Assembly (NCBI GenBank): GCA_937892955.1
Contig: CALBKH010000084.1
Span: 1 to 64,000, forward strand
Origin: an uncultured Alphaproteobacteria bacterium
Lineage (GTDB): Bacteria; Pseudomonadota; Alphaproteobacteria; Rhizobiales; Ancalomicrobiaceae
Direction: 5' to 3'
Length of the DNA stretch: 64,000 bases
Under the pieces are notes generated by a model that saw nothing but the letters and a program-made list of their open reading frames with translations, had not been told where the DNA came from and made no database searches. Positions within the stretch are counted from its first letter, which is position 1. Every line of letters starts with the position of its first letter. Made by a program: the position numbers and the translations under genes. Of the stretch, positions 8,486-15,809 are shown one piece after another.

Positions 8486-8833
8486 CGCAACACTCACGCC
8501 GTTCGAGGCGACAACTCGCCCATTCACTTGCCTCCCATTGAAGCGCTCGTAACGTTGACAAACGCTTAAGCGACGCGCCGGATCGGTGAATTTCCTGTCG
8601 CAGACGATGTCGAGGACCGTCGTGAACGTTCGACGCGGCGGCGGTTTTCCGCCGTGGATGCCGCCTTCGCCGATCGCCGGCGGCGGATCGACATGGTTGA
8701 CGACGGCGCATCCGTCGGGCGGCCGGCGCGGCGAAACTGGTGAACGGAGGACGGCCTCGAAGCCGGCGACGAAACACCTCGATCTCGGTGGACGACCACC
8801 GAACCGCGAGGCGAGCATGCCGAAGGAACGTGG
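8486..8833. other. 348-bp spacer between pcm and the nlpD-like gene
   Basis: No complete gene of normal size was found. The stretch nearest nlpD (about 8520-8600) is the least GC-rich part and probably holds the minus-strand promoter. A possible -35 TTGTCA is visible, but no convincing paired -10. The nine-codon leader frame is annotated separately. Confidence 0.5.
8494..8523 (-). CDS. Possible nine-codon leader peptide before nlpD
   Basis: A minus-strand ATG at 8523 sits seven bases after a strong ribosome site (GGGAGG, 8531-8536). It opens a frame reading MGELSPRTA then TGA. The stop ends eight bases before the nlpD ATG at 8485, in a different frame. The better ribosome site thus belongs to the leader, not to nlpD. 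Reinitiation or coupling is possible. No conservation data are available, so this stays tentative. Confidence 0.3.
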   Translation of the reverse strand: MGELSPRTA

Positions 8834-9526
8834 TCAGAGCGCGGCGGCGCGTCCGGCGACCAGCGCGATGCGGCGCACCTCGCCGACCGGCTCGATGTCG
8901 AGCCCCTTGTCGCGACGCACATAGCGCGTCAGCACCTGGGGTCGTCCGGCGACGCCGACCGCGGCGATCAACACGCCCTGCGGCGCTAGTTGATCGAGCA
9001 GCGCCCGCGGCGGCACCTCGATCGCCCCGTCGACGACGATGCGATGGAACGGCGCGTTGCGGGCGAAGCCCTCGAAACCGTCGTGGACCGAGGCGACGAC
9101 ATTGTCGAGATGCAGCGTGGCGAAACGCTCGGCCGCCAGTTCACCGAGGGTGCGGAAGCGCTCCACCGTGTAGACCTTGGCGGCGAGCGACGCGATGAGC
9201 GCCGTGCCGTAGCCCGACCCGGTGCCGATCTCGAGGACGCGATGGTCGGGGGCGATGCCGGCGGCCTGATACATGAAGGCGAGCGCCGAAGGCGCGTCGA
9301 TGGTCTGGCCGCACTCGATCGCCACCGGCCGGTCTTCCAGCGCCTTGGCCTGCCACTCCGCCGAGACGAAAAGCGAGCGCGGAATCTGCTCGACCGCCGC
9401 CAGGATACGGCGATCGTGCACCCCCTTCTGCGACAGCGCCAGGACGAGACGGGCGAGCGCGATGCGGTCGGTTTCGGCCAGCGAGATCTCGGCGCGGCGC
9501 AGCGGCGCGGCGAAACGACCAGCCAT
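8834..9526 (-). CDS. pcm: Protein-L-isoaspartate O-methyltransferase
   Basis: PCMT methylates L-isoaspartyl residues with S-adenosylmethionine to start repair of aged proteins. The 230-residue protein carries ECGQTIDAPSALAFM, matching the family substrate-loop region, then the SAM motif VLEIGTGSGYGTALIA, VYTVERF, and the post-motif FHRIVVDGAIEVPPRALLDQL. GGAGG upstream sets the start. It lies between surE and nlpD, as in many proteobacteria, 142 bases from the end of surE. Confidence 0.95.
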   Translation of the reverse strand: MAGRFAAPLRRAEISLAETDRIALARLVLALSQKGVHDRRILAAVEQIPRSLFVSAEWQAKALEDRPVAIECGQTIDAPSALAFMYQAAGIAPDHRVLEIGTGSGYGTALIASLAAKVYTVERFRTLGELAAERFATLHLDNVVASVHDGFEGFARNAPFHRIVVDGAIEVPPRALLDQLAPQGVLIAAVGVAGRPQVLTRYVRRDKGLDIEPVGEVRRIALVAGRAAAL

Positions 9527-9668
9527 CGAGGAACCTCCGACACACGGCGACGCGGAAAGCCGACGACTAGCCCGCCAATGGTTGGCGTTCGGTTACCGCT
9601 CGCCGCCCCGCGACGCATCGCCGCCATGCGTCCGCCGCGGCGCAGGGCCACCGACGCTCCGCGATCGA

Positions 9669-10427
9669 TCAGCGGAAGGCGTGGGTGAAGGACTGGCGCG
9701 TGCCGTGGTCGGTCAGGTCGAGGCGCAGCGGCGTCACCGAGACGAAGCCCTCCGCCAGCGCCGCCAGATCGGTACCGCCCGCCGGCTGCGTCGCCTGCGG
9801 CCGATAGGAGATCCAGTAGTAGGGGTTGCCGCGGCCGTCGACGCGCGGCTCGACCCCGATGGTGGCGTCGTTGCGCGCCCCTTGGGTGGTCACCGCGATG
9901 CCGGCGACCGCCTTGGCGGCACGCGCCGGGAAGTTGACGTTGGCGAGCGTCCCGACCGGCATCCCCACCTCGAGCAGGCGCGAGATCACCGCCGGACCGT
10001 GCTCCTCGGCCGTCGCCCAGGGCACTTCCGCCCCCTCCGCCCAGCCGTAGGCCTGCGACAGCGCCACCGACGGCACGCCGAGCAGCGTCCCTTCCATCGC
10101 CGCGGCGATGGTGCCCGAATAGGTGACGTCGTCGGCGACGTTGGCGCCGCGATTGACGCCGGAGAGCACGAGGTCGGGCTTCATGTCGAGGATGTGGCGC
10201 ACGCCCATGATGACGCAATCGGTCGGCGTGCCGCGCACCGCGAAGTGGCGATCGGAGATCTTGCGGAGCCGCAGCGGATCGGAGAGCGACAGGGAATGTG
10301 CCTTGCCCGACTGGTCGGTCTCCGGCGCCACCACCCAGACGTCGTCGGTGAGCTCTCGGGCGATGCGTTCGAGCACCCGCAGGCCGTGCGCGTGGATACC
10401 GTCGTCGTTGGTGATGAGAATCCGCAT
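9669..10427 (-). CDS. surE: 5'/3'-nucleotidase SurE
   Basis: SurE is a metal-dependent nucleoside monophosphate phosphatase linked to stationary survival and housecleaning. The 252-residue protein starts MRILITNDDGI, with the paired Asp metal ligands. DQSGKAHSLSL carries the ligand Ser, and LSGVNRGANVADDVTYSGT carries the ligand Asn. The start at 10427 follows GGGAGG; a longer open frame reaches 10481 but has no family support. It is the first gene of the surE-pcm-nlpD run. Confidence 0.95.
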   Translation of the reverse strand: MRILITNDDGIHAHGLRVLERIARELTDDVWVVAPETDQSGKAHSLSLSDPLRLRKISDRHFAVRGTPTDCVIMGVRHILDMKPDLVLSGVNRGANVADDVTYSGTIAAAMEGTLLGVPSVALSQAYGWAEGAEVPWATAEEHGPAVISRLLEVGMPVGTLANVNFPARAAKAVAGIAVTTQGARNDATIGVEPRVDGRGNPYYWISYRPQATQPAGGTDLAALAEGFVSVTPLRLDLTDHGTRQSFTHAFR

Positions 10428-10503
10428 CGCCGCCTCCCGGGGAATGCGTCCGGGGTAGCATGGCGGCGGAAAGCGGGGCAAGCGGACGGGGCGTCGCGCG
10501 CCC

Positions 10504-10770
10504 TCAGATCCAGAGGATCGGCTCGTCTTCGCCGACGCCGGCGCGCAGATCGCGCAGTCGGCGGGCGGCGCCGAGCGCCGCCGCGGTCGCGCTCACCGCG
10601 ACGACCAGCCAGAACCAGGTGGCGAACCCGCCCCGGCTCTCGAAACCCTGGATCTCGGCGGCGACCGCACGCCAGGCGTCGGCGACGAGACCACCGGTGG
10701 CGGCGACGGCGAGGAGGCCGGAGACGATCAACGTCACCATCGCGGCGATTCGTTCGGAAGATGATCCCAT
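10504..10770 (-). CDS. Small two-span membrane protein
   Basis: This 88-residue protein of unknown function has a hydrophobic helix near residues 9-29 (AAMVTLIVSGLLAVAATGGLV), a short amphipathic stretch and a second helix near residues 48-66 (FATWFWLVVAVSATAAALG), ending in a charged tail. GGAGGAGCGC just upstream of the ATG is a strong ribosome site, so it is probably translated. It lies between the Sel1-like gene and surE on the same strand. Confidence 0.65.
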   Translation of the reverse strand: MGSSSERIAAMVTLIVSGLLAVAATGGLVADAWRAVAAEIQGFESRGGFATWFWLVVAVSATAAALGAARRLRDLRAGVGEDEPILWI

Positions 10771-10848
10771 GATGCGCTCCTCCCGGGCGGGAGCCGGGCG
10801 CTCGGATCGGCGACGCGGCGGCGCGACGCGGCTCCGGTGCGGATCGGC

Positions 10849-11118
10849 TCAGTGGCGGGTCATCCATTCGCGCGCCTGGCGCTGCGCCTCGGCGATCTCG
10901 GCGGCGGACATCTCCTGCGAGATCTCCTGACGCCAGCGCGCCGCTTCGGCGTTGCCCTGCGCGGCGGCGAGGTTGAACCACTTGTGCGCGGCGATCATGT
11001 CGGCGGCGACGCCGCGGCCGATCGAATGATCCACCCCCATCCGGAAGAACACGTCGGCGGTGATGGCCTGATGGCCCATCGCGGCGACTTCGGCGCTGTT
11101 GATCTCGAAACGGGCCAT
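10849..11118 (-). CDS. Small single-Sel1-repeat protein
   Basis: The 89-residue protein contains one Sel1/TPR-like repeat, GRGVAADMIAAHKWFNLAAAQGNAEA, followed by a basic helical tail rich in Gln, Glu and Arg. No signal peptide or membrane span is seen, so it is probably a cytoplasmic interaction module. The ATG at 11118 is chosen for the GGGAGAG ribosome site; the longer frame starting at 11205 adds an unrelated leader. Its partner is unknown. Confidence 0.7.
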   Translation of the reverse strand: MARFEINSAEVAAMGHQAITADVFFRMGVDHSIGRGVAADMIAAHKWFNLAAAQGNAEAARWRQEISQEMSAAEIAEAQRQAREWMTRH

Positions 11119-11410
11119 CGAACTCTCCCACATCCTGTAGACTTTTCGTCCCGCCGGATCAGCGTATTCGTCCGGCCTCCATGTGGAAATACTGCCGCCG
11201 ATCATTAAAACTCGAGTAAAATATGATGCTTAACCAACGGTCTCCGAATCGAAAACGAATGGTGTATTCAATCTTCGATTCACCTTTCCAGTCCGATTCC
11301 GGCAATGAAATCAAGGATGACGCAAGGGAGCCCCGGAATGCGCGGCAAGAAACGATTCACCGCGAATCCCGAGGCTCTCTTTCGAAGCGCCGATTCGTCT
11401 CGACGAGATC
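11119..11410. other. Low-GC spacer between GST and the Sel1-like gene
   Basis: The stretch at about 11140-11300 is clearly richer in A and T than its surroundings and holds no supported gene. It probably carries the promoter for the Sel1-like/surE run, but I cannot assign boxes. The GST terminator candidate lies at its right side. Confidence 0.5.
11328..11377. terminator. Imperfect hairpin after the GST gene
   Basis: Eighteen-base arms at 11328-11345 and 11360-11377 pair at 15 positions around a 14-base loop. On the plus strand the hairpin is followed by TCTCTTTCG. It lies 34 bases beyond the minus-strand GST stop, the right place to end that transcript, although the T-run is on the other strand. 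Confidence 0.45.
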
Positions 11411-12103
11411 TCAGCGCGCCCGTTGGCCGAACAGCACTTTCTTAGCCGCCTCGTCGTTGGAGAGATCGGTCCGCATCTCACCCGCCAGCGCCAAGCCCCG
11501 CGCCACCGCCGGGCGAGCCAGCATGCGATCGAACCAGGCGCCGAAATTCGGGAATTCGGCGCGATCGATGCCCTGCTTCTCCCAGCCGGTCGACCAGCCG
11601 ATGGTGGCGATGTCGGCGATCGAATAGTCGCCGGCGATGAAGTCGCGGCCCTCGAGGCGCTTGTTCAACACACCGTAGAGGCGATGTGTCTCGTTGCGGT
11701 AGCGGTCGATGGCGTAGGGGATCTTCTCCGGCGCGTAGAGGGCGAAGTGGTGGTTCTGTCCGAGCATCGGCCCGAACCCGCCCATCTGCCACATCAGCCA
11801 TTCCTCGACCTGCACTCGGGCGCGTTCCTCCTGCGGATAGAACTTTCCGTACTTGCGGCCGAGATAGAGCAGGATGGCGCCGGACTCGAACACCGAGATC
11901 GGCTCGCCCCCCGGTCCGTCCGGATCGACGATCGCCGGCATCTTGTTGTTGGGCGAGATCTCCAGGAAGGCCGGGTCGAACTGGTCGCCCTTGCGGATGT
12001 CGATCGGGATCACCTCGTAGGGCACCCCCAGTTCCTCGAGCATGATCGAGATCTTCCAGCCGTTGGGGGTCGGCCAGTAGTAGAGGCGAATGGGAGCGGG
12101 CAT
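11411..12103 (-). CDS. Glutathione S-transferase, YfcG/YghU-like
   Basis: The 230-residue protein has an N-terminal thioredoxin-fold GST domain (YYWPTPNGWKISIMLEELGVPYE, NNKMPAIVDPDG, SVFESGAILLYLG) and a C-terminal helical domain with FIAGDYSIADIATIGW. The TPNGWKI start resembles the Nu-class YfcG/YghU group, which uses Thr/Asn rather than Tyr to position glutathione. Some members reduce disulfides. The substrate is unknown. GGAGA lies nine bases before the ATG. Confidence 0.9.
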   Translation of the reverse strand: MPAPIRLYYWPTPNGWKISIMLEELGVPYEVIPIDIRKGDQFDPAFLEISPNNKMPAIVDPDGPGGEPISVFESGAILLYLGRKYGKFYPQEERARVQVEEWLMWQMGGFGPMLGQNHHFALYAPEKIPYAIDRYRNETHRLYGVLNKRLEGRDFIAGDYSIADIATIGWSTGWEKQGIDRAEFPNFGAWFDRMLARPAVARGLALAGEMRTDLSNDEAAKKVLFGQRAR

Positions 12104-12239
12104 GGGTGGGTCTCCGCGGACGTCTGGGCGATCGCTCGGTCTCCCGGCGAAGCCGAGAACCGCCGTCCGTCGCGGGCGGCATCGAGCGTTCCTCGAAGAT
12201 GGGGCCGACGCTCATCCCGGTCCAGAGGTCCGGTCGCCG

Positions 12240-12713
12240 TCAGCCGCGATCGAGCGGCAGTTTGAAGCCGACGTGACTTTTCGTGAAGCCGACGCGTTCG
12301 TAGAAGCGGTGCGCATCGAGCCGCGCCGCGTTCGAGGTGAGTTCGACGACACCGGCGCCGCCGGCGCGCGCCTCTTCGACGAGGAAGGCGATGAGCTTCG
12401 CCCCGATGCCGAGCCCGCGCCGATCGGCGACGACCTGCACCGCCTCGACGATCGCCCGCCGCCGTCCGCGATGCGGCAGGGCCGTGACGAAGGTGAGCTG
12501 CGCCGTCGCCACCACCCGCCCGTCGGTCTCGCCGACGAAGAGGCGATCCGACGGCGAGGCGAGGATCGTCTCCATCGCCGCCGCATAAGCCGGTCGCGCG
12601 TCGGGGTCGGTGGTGTCGCCGTGCCCGCCGAGCGCATCGGCGGCGAAGAGGACGATCAGCGCGTCGAGATCGTCGCGGCGGGCCCGGCGAAAGATCGGAT
12701 CGCTCGTCTCCAT
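12240..12713 (-). CDS. GNAT family N-acetyltransferase
   Basis: The 157-residue GNAT protein carries VQVVADRRGLGIGAKLIAFLVEEA, which holds the acetyl-CoA pyrophosphate loop, and RLDAHRFYERVGFTKSHVGFKLPL at the C-terminus. The start at 12713 lies 17 bases after the motB-like stop, so it is likely cotranscribed with the stator pair. The ribosome site (GACGGGTG) is weak. Substrate unknown. Confidence 0.85.
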   Translation of the reverse strand: METSDPIFRRARRDDLDALIVLFAADALGGHGDTTDPDARPAYAAAMETILASPSDRLFVGETDGRVVATAQLTFVTALPHRGRRRAIVEAVQVVADRRGLGIGAKLIAFLVEEARAGGAGVVELTSNAARLDAHRFYERVGFTKSHVGFKLPLDRG

Positions 12714-12729
12714 CACCCGTCGCGCACCC

Positions 12730-13590
12730 TCACTCGATGCCGCCGGGCGGCATCGGCGGCGCCTCGTGAACGAGCAGGATGTCGACCCGCCGGTTGGCGG
12801 CGAGCATCGGCTCGTTGGGGAAGAGCGGCTCGACGTCGGCCTTGCCGACCACCCCGTCGAACCGGTCCGACGACACGCCGTACCCCGCCAGGATCTCCTC
12901 GACCGCCACCGCACGCCCCGACGACAGATCCCAGGGCGACGGCCCCCGCCCCGCCCAGCGCGTACCGCCGGCGGTGTGGCCGGTGACTCGCAGCCGATGC
13001 GGCAGCCGCGCCAGCGCCGGTGCGAGTTTGGCCAGGATGGCTCGGGTGAACTCGTAGGGTTGCTTGGAGCTCTCCGGGAACATCGAGCGACCGTCCTGGT
13101 CGACGATGCGGACGTTGAGCCCCTCTTCCGTCTCCTCGAACATCACGTGCTTGGAGACTTCCGAGATCTCCGGCATGTCCTGCAGCGCCTGCCTGAGCGA
13201 GGCGGCGGCGGTGAGGAACTGCCTCGGCTTCTCCTGGTTCGCCTGCTCGAAATCGTGGGTGTTGGCCTCGGGCCCCTGCTTGGAGTGGCTGTCGTTCCGG
13301 GTCGCCGAGGTCTCGGCGTCGAGCTTCTTGTCGACAGGACCGGAGGCCTTGATGAACCGGCGCACCGGCAAGCCGTCACGCTCGATCATGCCGGCGGTGC
13401 GCGGGATCGGTTGCACGCCGAAGGCGTCCTTGAGCGAACCGGAGGCGTCGGCGAGCTTCTGCTTGTCCTGACTGGCCGAGGCGAGCAGCATGACGAAGAA
13501 GGCCATCAGCAGCGCCATCAGGTCGGCGAAGGTGATGACCCAGGCGCCACCGTGTCCGCCGCCGCCGCCGTGTCCCTTCTTCTTCGCCAT
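12730..13590 (-). CDS. motB: MotB/PomB-type stator protein with OmpA domain
   Basis: The 286-residue protein starts with a Lys/Gly/His tract, then one membrane helix ITFADLMALLMAFFVMLLAS containing the ion-binding Asp (Asp23). A plug and linker region follows. The C-terminal OmpA-like peptidoglycan-binding domain includes RVTGHTAGGTRW, LSSGRAVAVEEILAGYGV and LAANRRVDILL. MotB-type proteins anchor the ion channel formed with MotA to the wall. The motA-type gene is 18 bases upstream. No other flagellar gene is in the window, so the pair may drive something other than a flagellum or belong to a distant set. Confidence 0.85.
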   Translation of the reverse strand: MAKKKGHGGGGGHGGAWVITFADLMALLMAFFVMLLASASQDKQKLADASGSLKDAFGVQPIPRTAGMIERDGLPVRRFIKASGPVDKKLDAETSATRNDSHSKQGPEANTHDFEQANQEKPRQFLTAAASLRQALQDMPEISEVSKHVMFEETEEGLNVRIVDQDGRSMFPESSKQPYEFTRAILAKLAPALARLPHRLRVTGHTAGGTRWAGRGPSPWDLSSGRAVAVEEILAGYGVSSDRFDGVVGKADVEPLFPNEPMLAANRRVDILLVHEAPPMPPGGIE

Positions 13591-13608
13591 CGCTCAGGGT
13601 CCCCCGCC

Positions 13609-14379
13609 TCAGGCGGCCTCTTCCATCGCGGCGCGATGCTTGTTGGGCAGGTACGAGATCAGCATGTCGCGGATCACCGCCGGGCTCTTGTTCTCCCGGA
13701 TCATCAACACACCGTCGATGACGAGGGTGAAGTTGACGTTCTCCTCCAGCGCCTTGATCTGCAGCTTGTCGGCGATCGGCAGGGCGACGACGTTGGCCAT
13801 GACCGCGCCGTAGAGCGTGGTGAGCAGCGCCACCGCCATACCCGGTCCGATCTTCTTGGGATCGTCCATGTGGGCGAACATCGAGATGAGACCGATGATG
13901 GTGCCGACCATGCCCATGCCCGGCGCCGCATTGCCCATGAAGTTGAAGAGCTTGTTGGCGTCCTCCAGGCGTTCGATGTGCAGATCGCGCTCGCGTTCCA
14001 ATGTCTCGCGGATGATGTGGAGATCGAAGCCGTCGGCGATCATCCGCATGCCCTTGGCGAGAAACTCGTCCTCGATCTCCACCGCCTCGAGACCGAGCGG
14101 CCCCTGTTTGCGGACGATGTCGGCGAGCTCGGCGATCTTCTCGATCATGTCGCGCGCCGAGACGTGGTGATTGAAGGCCACCGCCTTGAGGCCGGTGCCC
14201 ATGGCGGCGAGAAAGCCACCCATGGTGAAGCGCGCCATGGTGGTGACGAGCGCACCGACGATGACGACGTTGGTGGCCAGAAGGTCCATGAACATGGAGA
14301 GCTTGGAGCCCTCCAGGAAGATGGCGACGACCAGAACGCCGAAGCCGCCACCGATGCCGAGAAACGTCGCGATGTCCAT
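13609..14379 (-). CDS. motA: MotA/PomA-type stator channel protein
   Basis: The 256-residue protein follows the compact PomA plan. It has membrane segments near residues 2-20 and 34-54, then a cytoplasmic domain with VEIEDEFLAKGMRMIADG and ERERDLHIERLEDANKLF. Two more segments follow, GMVGTIIGLISMF and GPGMAVALLTTLYGAVMANVVALPIADKL. It forms the ion channel with the downstream MotB-type protein. The ribosome site is weak (GAGTGA). Confidence 0.88.
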   Translation of the reverse strand: MDIATFLGIGGGFGVLVVAIFLEGSKLSMFMDLLATNVVIVGALVTTMARFTMGGFLAAMGTGLKAVAFNHHVSARDMIEKIAELADIVRKQGPLGLEAVEIEDEFLAKGMRMIADGFDLHIIRETLERERDLHIERLEDANKLFNFMGNAAPGMGMVGTIIGLISMFAHMDDPKKIGPGMAVALLTTLYGAVMANVVALPIADKLQIKALEENVNFTLVIDGVLMIRENKSPAVIRDMLISYLPNKHRAAMEEAA

Positions 14380-14533
14380 GGGTCACTCGCTCACAGACGG
14401 CCGGTCCCCACGGACCGGGGCCTGCCTCGCAGCGAAGTGTCGACGAACAAAGGTAAGGAAGGGTTACCGCGAGGCGGTCGACGTTGACCATGTTCGACGA
14501 GGAGGCGGTGCGGTCGACGCGGGTGGAGACCGC

Positions 14534-14986
14534 TCAGAAGAGGCGGGGGTCCCAGACGAGTGGCTGTGGCGGCGAGGCCGTCATTCGGGCGAAATCGGGA
14601 TGATCCTGGTTGATCACCCAAACGTGGTCCTCGGCGGCTGCGACTGAGGGAACGCGGAGAATCGCGGTTCGACCGGACGAGAACCAATCATCACCGATCG
14701 ATTGGGAGACGTCTGTGGCCGTCGGATGATCCCATCCCGGCGGCAATGCGTGTCTCTCGATGGTGGTGACGGCGATATCGTCGGGAACTTCGATCGAGAT
14801 CCGGGTATGGTTGGTCGGAGGCGAAGCACGTCCGACGTGAACCAACGTCTCGAGTTGGGCAGCTGCGAGGGAAGAGGCACAATAGATAGCTCGAGATCCA
14901 GCGCTGTTCCACCGACCACCGTGCAGCATGGCACCGGTGCCGTCGAACAGGGGATAGAGAGACGAGCCGATCCGGTAGAGGCGCAT
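14534..14986 (-). CDS. RES domain toxin
   Basis: This 150-residue protein fits the RES family: it starts MRLYRI, has LHGGRWNSAGSRAIYCA (Arg25 in RWNS) and LAAAQLETLVHV (Glu46), and ends LVWDPRLF. RES toxins of type II systems consume NAD+ (family knowledge). The ATG at 14986 is chosen because GGAGGGGAAG precedes it; the frame runs open to 15106 without similarity. The matching Xre/MbcA/ParS-type antitoxin lies upstream on the same strand but 334 bases away, whereas such pairs usually overlap or abut. Confidence 0.85.
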   Translation of the reverse strand: MRLYRIGSSLYPLFDGTGAMLHGGRWNSAGSRAIYCASSLAAAQLETLVHVGRASPPTNHTRISIEVPDDIAVTTIERHALPPGWDHPTATDVSQSIGDDWFSSGRTAILRVPSVAAAEDHVWVINQDHPDFARMTASPPQPLVWDPRLF

Positions 14987-15320
14987 GTAGCTTCCCCTCC
15001 AACCAAGAGCGAGATCACTCATCTCTTGGAAGTAACGAAAACAACTGCTTTGCACATGGCCAATTATCCTAGCTGAATAGGCGCTGCGAATCCCATAGAG
15101 GGGCATTATCGTCGCTCAACAGCAAAGATCGTCAACCCAGGTCTTTCCGCACCCAACAAGCCTTTGTTTTAATTAAAAGATGAGCGCATCTACGACACTC
15201 GGCCAAGCCGCATAACTAAGCGCCCGCATAACGGTTTCCTATTCGATCTCTGAGCGCCGGCAATTTACGGAACACTCCCCGGCATCTTTCTTGCCACCGA
15301 GTAGGCTCGCCATGTTTATT
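14987..15320. other. AT-rich 334-bp spacer inside the RES/Xre pair
   Basis: No supported gene was found. Base composition is much lower in GC than the neighbours. A perfect 12-bp palindrome, TTTTAATTAAAA, lies at 15167-15178. The toxin may have its own promoter here, or sequence may have been inserted or lost between the two genes. Confidence 0.55.
15167..15178. promoter_or_regulatory. AT palindrome, possible operator
   Basis: TTTTAATTAAAA is a perfect 12-bp palindrome in otherwise GC-rich DNA, located 181 bases upstream of the RES toxin start. It could be a binding site for the neighbouring Xre-type antitoxin. This rests on symmetry and position only. Confidence 0.3.
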
Positions 15321-15758
15321 TCAAGCCGGCAGCCCATAGGCGATCGCGTTGAGGATCTCCTCGACCTCGCGCCCACCGATGTCGGTGACGAGGCATTCGA
15401 GCGGCGTACGGTCGTGGAGACGAGCGTGAGCCTTGGTGAGAAACTCGGTCGCCCTTTGCGGTGAACCGAAGACCTTGGTCGCCATGGCGACGAGCCGGGC
15501 GACACGCCCTGCCCTTTCGCCTTCGGTCGGAGTCAGCACGTCGAGGCCCGCGGCCCGCGCGCGACGGCGCACCACCGAACGGACAGGAGATGCCTTGCGT
15601 CCTCCGGTCGGCGGCAGGCGAGTCTCGAGGGCGTCGAGTGCCCCGAAGGGCAACCCGGCCCGCACGACGTCGTCTAGATCACCGAGATCGCGCACGGTTC
15701 GCCCGAGTACGGCCGGCCCACCGAGCACGTCGGCGATCTCTTTCGGTCTGACGAGCAT
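15321..15758 (-). CDS. Xre/MbcA/ParS-type antitoxin (DUF2384)
   Basis: The 145-residue protein has an N-terminal helix-turn-helix-like region starting MLVRPKEIADVLGG. The C-terminal half matches the DUF2384 toxin-binding domain: GRVARLVAMATKVFGSPQRATEFLTKAHARLHDRTPLECLVTD, then GREVEEILNAIAYG. The ATG at 15758 is preceded by GGAGGTG at a good distance; an in-frame GTG at 15767 is less likely. It should neutralise the RES toxin at 14534-14986. It sits 51 bases after gatB on the same strand. Confidence 0.85.
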   Translation of the reverse strand: MLVRPKEIADVLGGPAVLGRTVRDLGDLDDVVRAGLPFGALDALETRLPPTGGRKASPVRSVVRRRARAAGLDVLTPTEGERAGRVARLVAMATKVFGSPQRATEFLTKAHARLHDRTPLECLVTDIGGREVEEILNAIAYGLPA

Positions 15759-15809
15759 CTCACGCACCTCCGACCAGGATCATCCGGCACGATCTCGGTG
15801 AACGCAAGC

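Noticed and set aside
8542..8818. Upstream open extension of the nlpD frame
   Set aside because: It has no lipoprotein or LysM features; the lipobox is correctly placed only from the start near 8485.
14987..15106. Upstream extension of the RES toxin frame
   Set aside because: The extension has no similarity to RES proteins and the ATG at 14986 has a strong ribosome site.
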